The notes under the pieces: generated by a model
What the model was told of the DNA's origin: nothing
The model's input: only the letters and a program-made list of their open reading frames with translations
Database searches by the model: none
NCBI GenBank assembly: GCA_964370715.1
Contig: CAYJKJ010000007.1
Span: forward strand, 54,903 to 118,902
Direction: 5' to 3'
Length of the DNA stretch: 64,000 bases
From: CAYJAY01 sp964370715
Lineage (GTDB): Bacteria; Bacillota; Clostridia; Oscillospirales; Ruminococcaceae
Shown here: positions 15,524 to 24,112 of the stretch, piece after piece
Numbering within the stretch: position 1 is the stretch's first letter
Layout: each line of letters begins with the position of its first letter
Position numbers and translations under genes: made by a program

Positions 15524-17116
15524 CTATTTATTTCCCTTCTTGTCGACAGCTTGTTTATTTTCGTTATTTAAACTATCCTTTTGAGTTCCTGAACGGAGTA
15601 TACACGACATAATTCCTTCTTGAGTGGCTTCGCTAGCCGGGAATTCTCCAACCATTCTGCCCTCGTTCATAACATAGATTCTGTCGCTCATGCCGAGAAC
15701 TTCGGGAAGCTCTGAAGAAATTATAACAACCGATTTCCCCGCTTCAACAAGCTCGTTTATAATACAATATATTTCATATTTTGCGCCAACATCGATGCCT
15801 CGGGTTGGTTCATCCAAAATTAGAATATCGGGGTTGGAGAACATCCATTTTGAAAGCAAAACTTTTTGTTGGTTTCCGCCCGAAAGGTTTCCGACAATCT
15901 GTTCAACGCCGGTGCATCTTGTTCGAAAACTGTCTATGTATTCTTGTGATATGGCATATTCTTTGTCGCCATCGATAACTAAGTTTTGCGATACGCCGTC
16001 TAGGTTAGCGAGCGTTGTGTTAACTCTAATCGGGTTGGAAAGAATGAGGCCGTTGCCTTTTCTGTCTTCGGTTACATACGCAAGCCCTGCTTCGATAGCT
16101 TGTTTAACGGTGGAAGGCTTTTTCTTAACGCCGTTTATCATGAGCGTTCCCGAAATATTTGTGCCATAGCTTTTGCCGAACAAACTCATAGCGAGTTCCG
16201 TTCGCCCAGCACCCATTAGCCCGGAAATCCCAACAACTTCGCCTTTTTTAACGTTGAACGAAACATCTTTAACAACTCGTCGTTCGGTGTATATAGGATG
16301 GTATACCGACCAATTTTCAACCTCAAGAGCATTTTGTTGTTGAACGGTTGAGGTTTTTCTTTTTGGAAAACGATCGGAAAGTTCACGACCAACCATGCCG
16401 TTGATTATGCGGTCTTCCGATATTTCGTCGACACCCTTAACCAGCGTTTCGATCGTCTTTCCGTCACGCAAAACCGTTATTTCATCCGCAACATACGAAA
16501 CTTCGTTTAATTTATGTGTTATTATGATACAGGTCATTCCCTCGGCTTTAAACTGTAGCAACAAATCCAAAAGCGCCTTGCTGTCGGTTTCGTTAAGCGA
16601 AGAGGTTGGCTCATCGAGGATCAAAAGCTTTGCGTTTTTTGCAAGCGCTTTTGCGATCTCGACCATCTGTTGTTGGCCAACGCCGATTTCCGAAACCTTT
16701 GTGCGGGAAGACATTCGAAGATCAACCGTTTTAAGGTGTTTGTCGGCTTCGCCGTATGTTGTGTCCCAATCGATTGAAAAGCTTTTGCCTCGCTCGTTAC
16801 CGAGATACATATTTTCGCCGATAGTCATCTCCGGAATAAGAGCTAGCTCTTGATGGATAATAACTATTCCTTGCTTTTCGCTGTCGGGAATCTTTGTGAA
16901 CTTGCAAATATCGCCGTTGTAAAGGATATCCCCCGAATATGAACCATAGGGATAGACCCCCGAAAGAACGTTCATGAGGGTTGATTTACCGGCTCCGTTT
17001 TCTCCGACAAGAGCGTGGATATGCCCCGGCTTAACCTGCAAGTTAACATCGTCAAGCGCTTTGACACCCGGAAAAAGCTTGGTGATGCCTTTCATTTCCA
17101 AGATATACTCTGACAA
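15524..17116 (-). CDS. mmsA: Multiple-monosaccharide ABC transporter ATPase (MmsA/GguA type)
   Basis: About 530 residues with two ABC cassettes, as in all sugar importers of this class. The first has Walker A GENGAGKSTL and Walker B LLILDEPTSSL; the second has the degenerate Walker A GLMGAGRTEL, signature LSGGNQQKV and Walker B ILILDEPTRGIDVG. The TTG at 17116 is preferred as start: GGAGGAGA sits 5 bases before it and the product then begins SEYILEMKGITK like its relatives, whereas the ATG at 17137 lies upstream of that Shine-Dalgarno. Energises uptake with the permease that follows and the binding protein that precedes it. Confidence 0.93.
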   Translation of the reverse strand: MSEYILEMKGITKLFPGVKALDDVNLQVKPGHIHALVGENGAGKSTLMNVLSGVYPYGSYSGDILYNGDICKFTKIPDSEKQGIVIIHQELALIPEMTIGENMYLGNERGKSFSIDWDTTYGEADKHLKTVDLRMSSRTKVSEIGVGQQQMVEIAKALAKNAKLLILDEPTSSLNETDSKALLDLLLQFKAEGMTCIIITHKLNEVSYVADEITVLRDGKTIETLVKGVDEISEDRIINGMVGRELSDRFPKRKTSTVQQQNALEVENWSVYHPIYTERRVVKDVSFNVKKGEVVGISGLMGAGRTELAMSLFGKSYGTNISGTLMINGVKKKPSTVKQAIEAGLAYVTEDRKGNGLILSNPIRVNTTLANLDGVSQNLVIDGDKEYAISQEYIDSFRTRCTGVEQIVGNLSGGNQQKVLLSKWMFSNPDILILDEPTRGIDVGAKYEIYCIINELVEAGKSVVIISSELPEVLGMSDRIYVMNEGRMVGEFPASEATQEGIMSCILRSGTQKDSLNNENKQAVDKKGNK

Positions 17117-17199
17117 AATATCTCCTCCGTGTTTCATTTTGTTTTTTAGAATTTAGGGAACAGACGCCAAAAAAAGTTGACGTCCAATCCCTACTTCCT

Positions 17200-17234
17200 A
17201 AAAAAGAGGCAAGTTACTTTTTATAACCTGCCCC
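17200..17234 (-). terminator. Attenuating hairpin between binding protein and ATPase genes
   Basis: On the minus strand GGGGCAGGTTA pairs with TAACTTGCCTC (two G-U pairs), followed by six T (plus-strand 17200-17205). Partial termination here would keep the binding protein in excess of the ATPase and permease, a common arrangement. A second, weaker hairpin (GACGTCAA/TTGGCGTC, about 17163-17184) follows. Confidence 0.75.
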
Positions 17235-17248
17235 TTTGATTGATGAGA

Positions 17249-18358
17249 CTAGCCTTCTAGTTGTTCTTGTGTGTAGTATCCTGTATCAACTAGTAGAGTT
17301 TGGATATCGTCTACTTCAGCTGCTACCGGTTCACAAAGGTATGAAGGGATAACGCCTGTGCCGTTGTCATAAGTTTCTGTATCATTAACGGGAGGTTCTG
17401 TGCCTTTCATGATAGCATCAACCATTTCAACTGTTTTTGCAGCTAGGTCACGAGTGTCTTTAAATACAGACATCGATTGTTTGCCAGCTAGCATATTTTG
17501 AACAGAAACGATGTCGCAGTCTTGTCCTGTTAGTACAGGATAGTTGCCTGTGTAGTTAGCTTCCAAAGCAAGCGCTACGCCTTGAGCTGTCGAGTCGTTT
17601 GAAGCTAGAACTGCGTGGAGTTCTGTGCCGTCTGCATAGTTTGTTGCAAGGATGTTATCAAAACGAGATTGAGCTGCATCTGTTGCCCAGTTAGCTGTAG
17701 CAACGGTAGCTTTTTCTGTTTGACCCGAAGGAGTTACAAGTGTGCCTGCATCAACGTATGGTTGAAGGATGCTCATTGCTCCGTCGAAGAAGAAGTTGAT
17801 GTTGTTGTCGCCGGGGTCGCCTGTGATGTATTCGATGTTGAATGTTGCATCGCCTGCGTTTTCGAGATCAAGAGCGTCAACGATGTATTGGCCTTGTTTT
17901 ACACCAACATCCCAGTTGTCGAATGTTGCGTAGTAAGAAACTGCGTCAGAGTCCATGATTAGGCGGTCGTAAGCTATAACAGGGATTCCTGCGTCTTTAG
18001 CTTGAGCCATAACTGTTCCAAGAGCAGAACCGTCGATAGAAGCAACAACGAGAACTTCACAGCCACCGGCTATCATGTTTTCAAGTTGCGAAACTTGTGT
18101 TGCGATATCGTTTGCAGCATATTGAATGTCTACTTCATATCCTGCTGCGATAAGTTGTTCTTCCATGTTAGCGCCGTCTTGGTTCCAACGTTGAAGATCT
18201 TGTGTTGGCATAGCAACGCCAACTTTTCCGCCTTCAGCGGGAGCAGCATCGCCTTCTGTTGTTGAAGGTTCTGTTTCGGTTGGAGCTGGTTCGCTAGCGC
18301 AACCTACGATTGCAAATGTCATTGCAACTACGAGAAATAAAGCTAATAGTTTTTTCAT
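17249..18358 (-). CDS. chvE: Sugar-binding lipoprotein of the multiple-monosaccharide ABC transporter (ChvE-like)
   Basis: A 369-residue extracellular binding protein anchored as a lipoprotein: MKKLLALFLVVAMTFAIVGC with the lipobox ending at Cys20, then an acidic, Thr/Pro-rich linker. The mature part is a periplasmic-binding-protein type 1 fold with VGVAMPTQDLQRWNQDG, typical of ChvE/MmsE proteins, and later DNWDVGVKQGQYIVDAL and LASNDSTAQGVALAL. It delivers aldose sugars to the MmsAB transporter. It is the first gene of the operon, directly downstream of a good promoter, and faces a divergent LacI regulator. Confidence 0.93.
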   Translation of the reverse strand: MKKLLALFLVVAMTFAIVGCASEPAPTETEPSTTEGDAAPAEGGKVGVAMPTQDLQRWNQDGANMEEQLIAAGYEVDIQYAANDIATQVSQLENMIAGGCEVLVVASIDGSALGTVMAQAKDAGIPVIAYDRLIMDSDAVSYYATFDNWDVGVKQGQYIVDALDLENAGDATFNIEYITGDPGDNNINFFFDGAMSILQPYVDAGTLVTPSGQTEKATVATANWATDAAQSRFDNILATNYADGTELHAVLASNDSTAQGVALALEANYTGNYPVLTGQDCDIVSVQNMLAGKQSMSVFKDTRDLAAKTVEMVDAIMKGTEPPVNDTETYDNGTGVIPSYLCEPVAAEVDDIQTLLVDTGYYTQEQLEG

Positions 18359-18420
18359 TTTTTTCTTCCTTTCGATATTGTGTTCCTTTTTATGAGATGT
18401 GAATGTCTCTCATGCAACTA

Positions 18421-18449
18421 ATTTTATGCTTAAAATATGCTAAAGTCAA
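18421..18449 (-). promoter_or_regulatory. Promoter of the sugar ABC operon
   Basis: Minus strand: TTGACT (plus 18444-18449), a 17-base spacer, TAAAAT (plus 18421-18426). The start point would be near 18414. The palindrome GATTAATTATTAATC at 18460-18474 lies just upstream of the -35. Confidence 0.7.
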
Positions 18450-18671
18450 TACTTAATTCGATTAATTATTAATCTTGGGCGGTTGCACAACTTTTGCTTT
18501 GTTTTTTTAGAAGATTAAACAATATAATTTAACTAGGCGTATTAAATATAGGTAAGTGGTGGGGTTTAATCGCCGCTGTACAATCAAAATACATCGTTAT
18601 AATCACCTATATTTATATTAAAATACTACATTAACAATGTTTGATAAAAGATGATTTAAAAATTAATCTTG

Positions 18672-18690
18672 CAACTTAACTGTTAAGTTG
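18672..18690. promoter_or_regulatory. Probable operator for the LacI-type regulator
   Basis: A perfect 19-bp palindrome, CAACTTAA-CTG-TTAAGTTG, 110 bases before the regulator start, with a repeat of the half-site at 18710-18717. LacI-family proteins bind symmetric sites of about this size. That this regulator binds it is inferred from position. Confidence 0.55.
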
Positions 18691-18800
18691 GGATTAACAA
18701 TCCATTAAACAACTTAATTTTTTACTAAACGCTTGAAAAATTTACTTGATATTTTCGAATATATTTAGTATGCTAGTTATTATTGAAAGGAAGTGTTGCT

Positions 18801-19841
18801 ATGCCAAACGTTACAGCCAAAATTATCGCTAAGGCTTTGGGGATTTCGCCCGCCGCCGTTTCATTTGCGTTGAACGGGAAACAGGGGGTCAGCGAGGCGA
18901 CCCGTGAGATAATACTGGAGAAAGCCCGAGAGATGGGGTATGTGACAAATCAAAAGCCGACACATGGCAAGATGCATGGCAAAACTATCTGTTATTTAAT
19001 AGTGTTGGGACAGTTGACAAGCGTTCTTGAACACAGCACCTTTTCGACCCTTGTGCTTCAAGGGTTGGAACGAACCGCAACAGCGCTTGGATTTTCAACC
19101 AACGTTAGATATTTGAATGTTGAGCAACTAGGCGATCCGCAAGTTTTGGAATATTTCGTTAATGTAGATGGCATTGTATTATTAGGAACCGATCTAAACA
19201 TCGAGGATGCTCCGCTTCTTGAGCCGTTTTTTCAAGCGACAAAACATATTCCGATAGTCATGACCGACAACGATGTTTTTGTTGATGTTGCCGACACCAT
19301 CTGCAACGATAACTCAAACGCAGCATACACGGCGGTGCATCATCTAGCTTCGAGAGGATGCGAAACTATCGGCTATATCCGTTCTCGCAGTAGAATTCCT
19401 TCGCTTGACGGCAGAGAACGTGGATTTAACAAAGCGCTTTTAGAGCTTAACCGAAAACCGGCGCTTGTTTGGGATATAGCTGTTGAATCGGACAAAGCGT
19501 ATACCGATGTTTTGAAACTGCTTGAAGAGATGCCGGAATTGCCCGATGGTTTTTTCGTTGAAAACGATGTTATGGCGGTTGCAACGATTAGAGCAATGCA
19601 GGCAAAAGGGATCAAAATTCCGGAACAAGTTTCGATAATCGGGGTGGATGATGCGCCGGTTGCCGAGATGATTATGCCCCAACTTAGCACAATACGTTCC
19701 CACGCAACCGAGATGGGGGAATGGGCGGTTAGGTTGATTTTACAACGTGGCTTAGATATCAAGATGAAAAACTACGAAACAAAACCTAAAATTCAGATGT
19801 ATGTTAAAACAAGGTTGATTGATAGGGATAGCGTTAGATAG
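18801..19841 (+). CDS. LacI-family transcriptional regulator
   Basis: 346 residues from the ATG at 18801; GAAAGGAAG lies upstream, after a TTG at 18783 that would include it. The N-terminal helix-turn-helix reads TAKIIAKALGISPAAVSFALNG, split as TAKIIAKALGIS and PAAVSFALNG, followed by the hinge helix region REIILEKAREMGYV. The rest is a sugar-binding-protein-like effector domain with IPEQVSIIGVDDAPVAEMI near 280. It diverges from the monosaccharide ABC operon and is the obvious controller of it; a terminator shared with the converging gpmI follows. Confidence 0.93.
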   Translation: MPNVTAKIIAKALGISPAAVSFALNGKQGVSEATREIILEKAREMGYVTNQKPTHGKMHGKTICYLIVLGQLTSVLEHSTFSTLVLQGLERTATALGFSTNVRYLNVEQLGDPQVLEYFVNVDGIVLLGTDLNIEDAPLLEPFFQATKHIPIVMTDNDVFVDVADTICNDNSNAAYTAVHHLASRGCETIGYIRSRSRIPSLDGRERGFNKALLELNRKPALVWDIAVESDKAYTDVLKLLEEMPELPDGFFVENDVMAVATIRAMQAKGIKIPEQVSIIGVDDAPVAEMIMPQLSTIRSHATEMGEWAVRLILQRGLDIKMKNYETKPKIQMYVKTRLIDRDSVR

Positions 19842-19871
19842 TTGGCTTGTCGATTATTTTAGATAGTTTCA

Positions 19872-19920
19872 AACCCCCGCTCTTAAGTCAGATACTTGCA
19901 AACTTAAGGGCGGGGGTTAA
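19872..19920. terminator. Bidirectional terminator between lacI-type gene and gpmI
   Basis: AACCCCCGC (19872-19880) pairs with GCGGGGGTT (19910-19918), with an inner CTTAAGT/ACTTAAG stem. It separates two converging genes. Confidence 0.85.
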
Positions 19921-19961
19921 TTATGTGTCGATATTATCCAATTAGTATAACTTATATTGAT

Positions 19962-21482
19962 TTATACAATTAGGCTTTGTCCATCCATCTCGGGCGGTTG
20001 TTCAAGGCCTAGCAGTTTAAGCATTGTTGGCGCAATGTCGGCGAGCTTTCCGCCCTCTCTTAGCTTAACATCGTTTGCTCCGACAACAGCGAACACAACG
20101 GGATTTATCGTGTGTGCGGTGAAGGGGGTTTCGCCGTCGCTGTCTAGCATCTGTTCGGCGTTGCCGTGGTCGGCGGTGATAAGAGCTACTCCGCCGTTTG
20201 CCAAAACAGCTTCTACAACTTTGCCAACCGATTGGTCGACCGCTTCAACAGCTTTTTCAGCCGCATCAAAAATTCCGGTGTGTCCTACCATGTCACAGTT
20301 TGCAAAGTTAAGGATTATAACGTCGTATTTTCCGCTGTTTATTCTTTCGACGGCGTTATCCGCAACGGAATAGGCGCTCATTTCGGGTTTTTCGTCATAC
20401 GTTGCAACATCTTTTGGGCTGTCGATTAGGCATCTGTCTTCACCTTGATAAACCTTTTCAACACCGCCGTTAAAGAAAAACGTTACATGAGCATATTTTT
20501 CGGTTTCCGCAATTCGAAGTTGCGAAAGACCTTTGTCAGAAAGATATTCCCCTAGTGTGTTGCTCAAAGATTGTGGTTTAAAAGCAACTTCAACGTTTGG
20601 CATCGTTGCGTCATACTGTGTCATGCAAACGTAGTTTAGAGGGAAAAATCCTTTTTGTCTTTTAAATCCGTCAAAATCGGGGTCGACAAAAGTTCTTGTT
20701 ATCTCTCTTGCTCTGTCGGGGCGGAAGTTGAAGAAGATAACGCTGTCGCCGCTCTCGATTGTTCCGCCGTTGTCGCATACAGTTGGCACAACAAATTCAT
20801 CGACAACATCGCTGTCATAGCTTTTTTGAACGGTGTCTACAGGATCGGCGTTTTGGTTGCCTTCCCCCATAACCATTGCGTTGTATGCTTTTTCAACACG
20901 GTCCCATCTGTTGTCTCGGTCCATTGCGTAGAAGCGCCCCATGACGGTGGCTATCTTGCCGTTGCCTATTTTTTCAAGTTCGCTTGAAAGTTCGGCAACA
21001 AAATCTTTTCCGCTTTGGGGAGGAACGTCACGTCCGTCTAAAAGAGCGTGGATAAACGTTTTTGTTGCTCCGAGTTTTTTTGCGAGTTCAACCAAGGCAT
21101 AGAGATGGGTGTTGTGGCTATGCACCCCACCATCCGACAAAAGACCAACGAAATGGAGTTTGTTTCCGGTTTGAGCAGCTTTTTTGATTGCATTAACCAG
21201 CGCTTCGTTGGAGAAAAAATCTCCGTCTTTGATCGATTTTGTTATCCTTGTTAGTTCTTGATAAACCGTTCTTCCGGCGCCGATATTTGTGTGGCCGACT
21301 TCGGAATTTCCCATCTGGCCGTCGGGCAACCCAACGTCCATGCCGGAAGCTCCTATTAATGTATAGGGGTAGCTCGAAAGATATTTATCAAGGTTGGGAG
21401 TTTTAGCGGCGGCTACTGCGTTTCCGCTTGTTTGTTTCGAATATCCGTAGCCGTCGAGAATTATTAAAGTTAATGGTTTCAT
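19962..21482 (-). CDS. gpmI: 2,3-bisphosphoglycerate-independent phosphoglycerate mutase
   Basis: Interconverts 3- and 2-phosphoglycerate in glycolysis, using two Mn2+ ions. The 506 residues have the alkaline-phosphatase-type metal motifs: LIILDGYGY at the N-terminus, GNSEVGHTNIGAGR near 58-71 with the phospho-acceptor Ser, HALLDGRDVPP near 143, the NFANCDMVGHTG segment near 395 and ITADHGNAEQM near 435. Length is normal. It is the last gene of a pgk-tpiA-gpmI operon, 23 bases after tpiA. Confidence 0.97.
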   Translation of the reverse strand: MKPLTLIILDGYGYSKQTSGNAVAAAKTPNLDKYLSSYPYTLIGASGMDVGLPDGQMGNSEVGHTNIGAGRTVYQELTRITKSIKDGDFFSNEALVNAIKKAAQTGNKLHFVGLLSDGGVHSHNTHLYALVELAKKLGATKTFIHALLDGRDVPPQSGKDFVAELSSELEKIGNGKIATVMGRFYAMDRDNRWDRVEKAYNAMVMGEGNQNADPVDTVQKSYDSDVVDEFVVPTVCDNGGTIESGDSVIFFNFRPDRAREITRTFVDPDFDGFKRQKGFFPLNYVCMTQYDATMPNVEVAFKPQSLSNTLGEYLSDKGLSQLRIAETEKYAHVTFFFNGGVEKVYQGEDRCLIDSPKDVATYDEKPEMSAYSVADNAVERINSGKYDVIILNFANCDMVGHTGIFDAAEKAVEAVDQSVGKVVEAVLANGGVALITADHGNAEQMLDSDGETPFTAHTINPVVFAVVGANDVKLREGGKLADIAPTMLKLLGLEQPPEMDGQSLIV

Positions 21483-21505
21483 TTAATGTTCCTTTTTAAT
21501 TTTGG

Positions 21506-22273
21506 TTATCTGCTTCCGGCAGAAACGATAGCCGCAAAATCAGTAGCTTTAAGAGCTGCTCCGCCGATTAATCCGCCATCTACATCGTATTTGTCAAGAA
21601 GCTCTGCTGCGTTTGCTGCGTTCATCGAACCGCCGTATTGAATGGTTAAACCATCAGCAACATCGCTGTTATAGAGACCTGCAACGATTTTGCGAATAAA
21701 TGCGCAAACTTCGTTTGCTTGGTCGCTTGTTGCGGTCTTTCCTGTTCCTATTGCCCAAACGGGTTCGTATGCTATGATGATGTTTTTCATATCTTCAGCA
21801 GAAATTCCCTCAAGAGCGCCTTTAGTTTGGCGTTCGATAACTGATTCGGTTGTTCCGTTTTCTCTTTCTTCGAGAAGTTCGCCAACGCAAACAATCGCTT
21901 TCATGCCGGAAGCGATGACAGCTTTTGTGCGAAGGTTGACCGTTTCATCGGTTTCTGCAAAATATTGTCTTCTTTCGCTGTGTCCGATAACGACATATTC
22001 AACACCGATTTCGGTTAGCATAGCGGCAGAGATTTCCCCTGTGTATGCTCCGCTTTCTTTGAAGTGGCAGTTTTGAGCGCCTAGCGAGATGTTTGTTCCT
22101 TTAACCATTTCGGCAACGACGTTGAGATCGGTGAACGGCACGCAGGTTACAACGGTGCATTTAGCATCTTTAACAACCGGAATAAGTTCCGAAATAAGTT
22201 GTTTTGCTTCGCTTGCTGTTTTGTTCATCTTCCAGTTTCCGGCTATTACTACATTGCGTTTTGATTTATCCAT
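21506..22273 (-). CDS. tpiA: Triosephosphate isomerase
   Basis: Interconverts dihydroxyacetone phosphate and glyceraldehyde 3-phosphate. 255 residues with the TIM-barrel catalytic set: the Asn-Lys pair in AGNWKMNK, the catalytic His in VVIGHSERRQYF, the catalytic Glu in AYEPVWAIGTGKTA (with flexible loop 6) and the phosphate-binding QYGGSMNAANA and GGLIGGAAL near the end. AGGAGATTTTTAAAA precedes the ATG on the minus strand. Confidence 0.97.
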   Translation of the reverse strand: MDKSKRNVVIAGNWKMNKTASEAKQLISELIPVVKDAKCTVVTCVPFTDLNVVAEMVKGTNISLGAQNCHFKESGAYTGEISAAMLTEIGVEYVVIGHSERRQYFAETDETVNLRTKAVIASGMKAIVCVGELLEERENGTTESVIERQTKGALEGISAEDMKNIIIAYEPVWAIGTGKTATSDQANEVCAFIRKIVAGLYNSDVADGLTIQYGGSMNAANAAELLDKYDVDGGLIGGAALKATDFAAIVSAGSR

Positions 22274-22308
22274 TTTTAAAAATCTCCTGTTTGTTTTTAT
22301 ATTTTGTG

Positions 22309-22346
22309 AAATCGGGTCAACACTTTTAACAGCATCAACCCGATTT
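22309..22346 (-). other. Stem-loop between pgk and tpiA
   Basis: Nine-bp perfect arms AAATCGGGT / ACCCGATTT without a T run on the minus strand. Probably a transcript processing or stability element inside the operon, not a terminator. Confidence 0.5.
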
Positions 22347-22362
22347 AAGCTTTTGCGTTTTC

Positions 22363-23550
22363 TTATTTGTCGTTAAGGCAATCGATGCCGGGAAGAACAA
22401 GCCCTTCGAGGAATTCAAGCGAAGCTCCGCCGCCTGTGCTTATATGGGTCATTTTGTCGGCAAATCCGAGCTGAACAACCGCCGCCGCCGAATCTCCACC
22501 GCCGATTATGCTAATAGCATCGCTATCGGCAACAGCTTTTGCAACTGCTTTTGTTCCAACAGCAAAGTTTTCGAATTCAAAAACACCCATAGGTCCGTTC
22601 CAGATAACTGTGCCGGCATCTTTGATAGCGTTTTCAAAAAGTTTAATCGAATCTTCTCCGATGTCAAGACCCATGAACCCGTCCGGGATAAGGTCGTCTA
22701 CTTGTTTGAAGTTGCAATCGTTTGAGAAATTGTCTCCGCAAACGTTGTCGCAAGGGAGAAGGAATTCAACTCCAACTTGTTTTGCTTTTTCCATCATCTC
22801 TTTTGCAAGTTCAACTTTGTCTTCCTCTAGAAGAGAGTTTCCGATTCCAACTCCTTTTGCTTTAAGGAAGGTATATGCCATTCCGCCGCCGATGATAAGT
22901 TTATCAACTTTGGTTAAAAGGTTGTTGATAACGCCGATTTTATCCGAAACTTTTGCTCCGCCAAGGATAGCAACAAAAGGACGTTTTGGGTCGGACAACG
23001 CTTTGCCCATGATGTCGATCTCTTTTTGGATAAGGAATCCGCAAACTGCCGGTAGATAATCCGCAACGCCGGCTGTTGAAGAATGGGCTCTGTGTGCTGT
23101 TCCAAAAGCATCGTTGACATAAACTTCAGCAAGTGAAGCGAGTTTTTCGGAAAATTCCGGATTGTTTTTTGTTTCCTCTGCATGGTAACGAACGTTTTCA
23201 ATCAAAAGAATTTCGCCGTCTTTAAGAGCAGCGGCTTTTGCTTTTGCATCATCGCCCACAACGTCTTTTGCCATCTCAACCGGTTTTCCGAGAAGTTCCG
23301 AAAGACGAACAGCAACGGGAGCTAGCGAGAACTCGGGTTTGAATTCCCCTTTAGGACGTCCGAGGTGTGAACAAAGAACAACTTTTGCGCCCTGTTCAAC
23401 TAGATATTTAATGGTCGGAAGGCTTGCTACGATACGGTTGTCGTTTGTTATAACGCCTTCTTTCAGAGGAACGTTAAAGTCGCAACGAACTAAAACGCGT
23501 TTTCCCTTTACGTCGATATCCTTAATTGTTTTTTTGTTTAATGCTTGCAT
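22363..23550 (-). CDS. pgk: Phosphoglycerate kinase
   Basis: Transfers phosphate from 1,3-bisphosphoglycerate to ADP. 395 residues from the ATG at 23550, 6 bases after GGAGAGTG; an ATG 60 bases upstream lies before this Shine-Dalgarno and adds unrelated residues. Family motifs: RVLVRCDFNVPL at the start, LCSHLGRPKGE near 60, AKVSDKIGVINNLL near 200, LIIGGGMAYTFLKAKG near 220 and SIIGGGDSAAAVVQLG near 355 (nucleotide loop). The gene for glyceraldehyde-3-phosphate dehydrogenase, often upstream, is absent here. Confidence 0.97.
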   Translation of the reverse strand: MQALNKKTIKDIDVKGKRVLVRCDFNVPLKEGVITNDNRIVASLPTIKYLVEQGAKVVLCSHLGRPKGEFKPEFSLAPVAVRLSELLGKPVEMAKDVVGDDAKAKAAALKDGEILLIENVRYHAEETKNNPEFSEKLASLAEVYVNDAFGTAHRAHSSTAGVADYLPAVCGFLIQKEIDIMGKALSDPKRPFVAILGGAKVSDKIGVINNLLTKVDKLIIGGGMAYTFLKAKGVGIGNSLLEEDKVELAKEMMEKAKQVGVEFLLPCDNVCGDNFSNDCNFKQVDDLIPDGFMGLDIGEDSIKLFENAIKDAGTVIWNGPMGVFEFENFAVGTKAVAKAVADSDAISIIGGGDSAAAVVQLGFADKMTHISTGGGASLEFLEGLVLPGIDCLNDK

Positions 23551-23663
23551 ACTGCACTCTCCTTGTTTTTTAGTTTTTTTAATATTTGAATTTATTCCAA
23601 AAACACACAATTTTCAAACGTGGTTACCGTTGATAGTTTGACATATTAATAACCATCGTAAAA

Positions 23664-23692
23664 ATTATATATTTTTTAATAAAAATTAGCAA
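23664..23692 (-). promoter_or_regulatory. Promoter of the pgk-tpiA-gpmI operon
   Basis: Minus strand: TTGCTA (plus 23687-23692), a 17-base spacer and a consensus TATAAT (plus 23664-23669). The leader to pgk would be about 107 bases. Confidence 0.7.
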
Positions 23693-23800
23693 TAGGCGAA
23701 ACAGACATATTAAATTAAAATTTTAATATAAAATTGTAGATTTATTAACGATAGTGTGTTATTATTTAAAAAAATATATATAAAGGAGTGATAAAACAGG

Positions 23801-24112
23801 ATGACTTTGCTCGAAGAAATCAAGCAATGCGAGAAACAAGCCTCGGATCTTAAAAAAGAAGCTTTGACAAAATCGAGAGAAATGAACGAAAAAGTTGTGC
23901 AAGATGCTTTATCTGAACGAGAAGCTTGCATAGCAAAAGCAAGAGAAAAAGCGTTTCAATTTGTCGAAGACACCAAAAAGCAGTCCGAAACCAAAGCAAA
24001 AGAGTATGTAGACAAAAGCGCAGTCACCGACAAAAAGCTAGTCGAAGTCGCAATGAAGAAAATTGATACCGCAGCAGAATATATTGTTAAGTCAGTGGAG
24101 AACGTCAAATGA
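23801..24112 (+). CDS. ntpF: V/A-type ATPase peripheral-stalk subunit (NtpF / subunit H-like)
   Basis: A 103-residue, highly charged, almost wholly helical protein: EIKQCEKQASDLKKEALTKS and REKAFQFVEDTKKQSETKAK show the Ala/Glu/Lys heptad pattern of the stalk coiled coil. It pairs with subunit E (at 26574) to form the stator that holds the catalytic head against the membrane part. First gene of an operon with the same order as the Enterococcus hirae ntp genes (F-I-K-E-C-G-A-B-D). AAAGGAGTG precedes the ATG. The next gene overlaps as ATGA. Confidence 0.85.
   Translation: MTLLEEIKQCEKQASDLKKEALTKSREMNEKVVQDALSEREACIAKAREKAFQFVEDTKKQSETKAKEYVDKSAVTDKKLVEVAMKKIDTAAEYIVKSVENVK

Larger units (their letters stand above)
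18359..18800. promoter_or_regulatory. Divergent control region between the sugar ABC operon and the lacI-type gene
   Basis: 442 bases without a gene. It contains the chvE promoter on the minus strand, a leader hairpin ATGAGA/TCTCAT (18392-18413), two palindromes (18460-18474 and 18672-18690) and a further half-site CAACTTAA at 18710-18717. Upstream of the regulator a TAAACGCTTGA stretch near 18727 weakly resembles a catabolite-control (cre) site. Confidence 0.6.

Noticed and set aside
22508..23059. A 183-codon open frame antisense to pgk
   Set aside because: Shadow of the pgk codons; composition dominated by Ser and Pro, no family resemblance.
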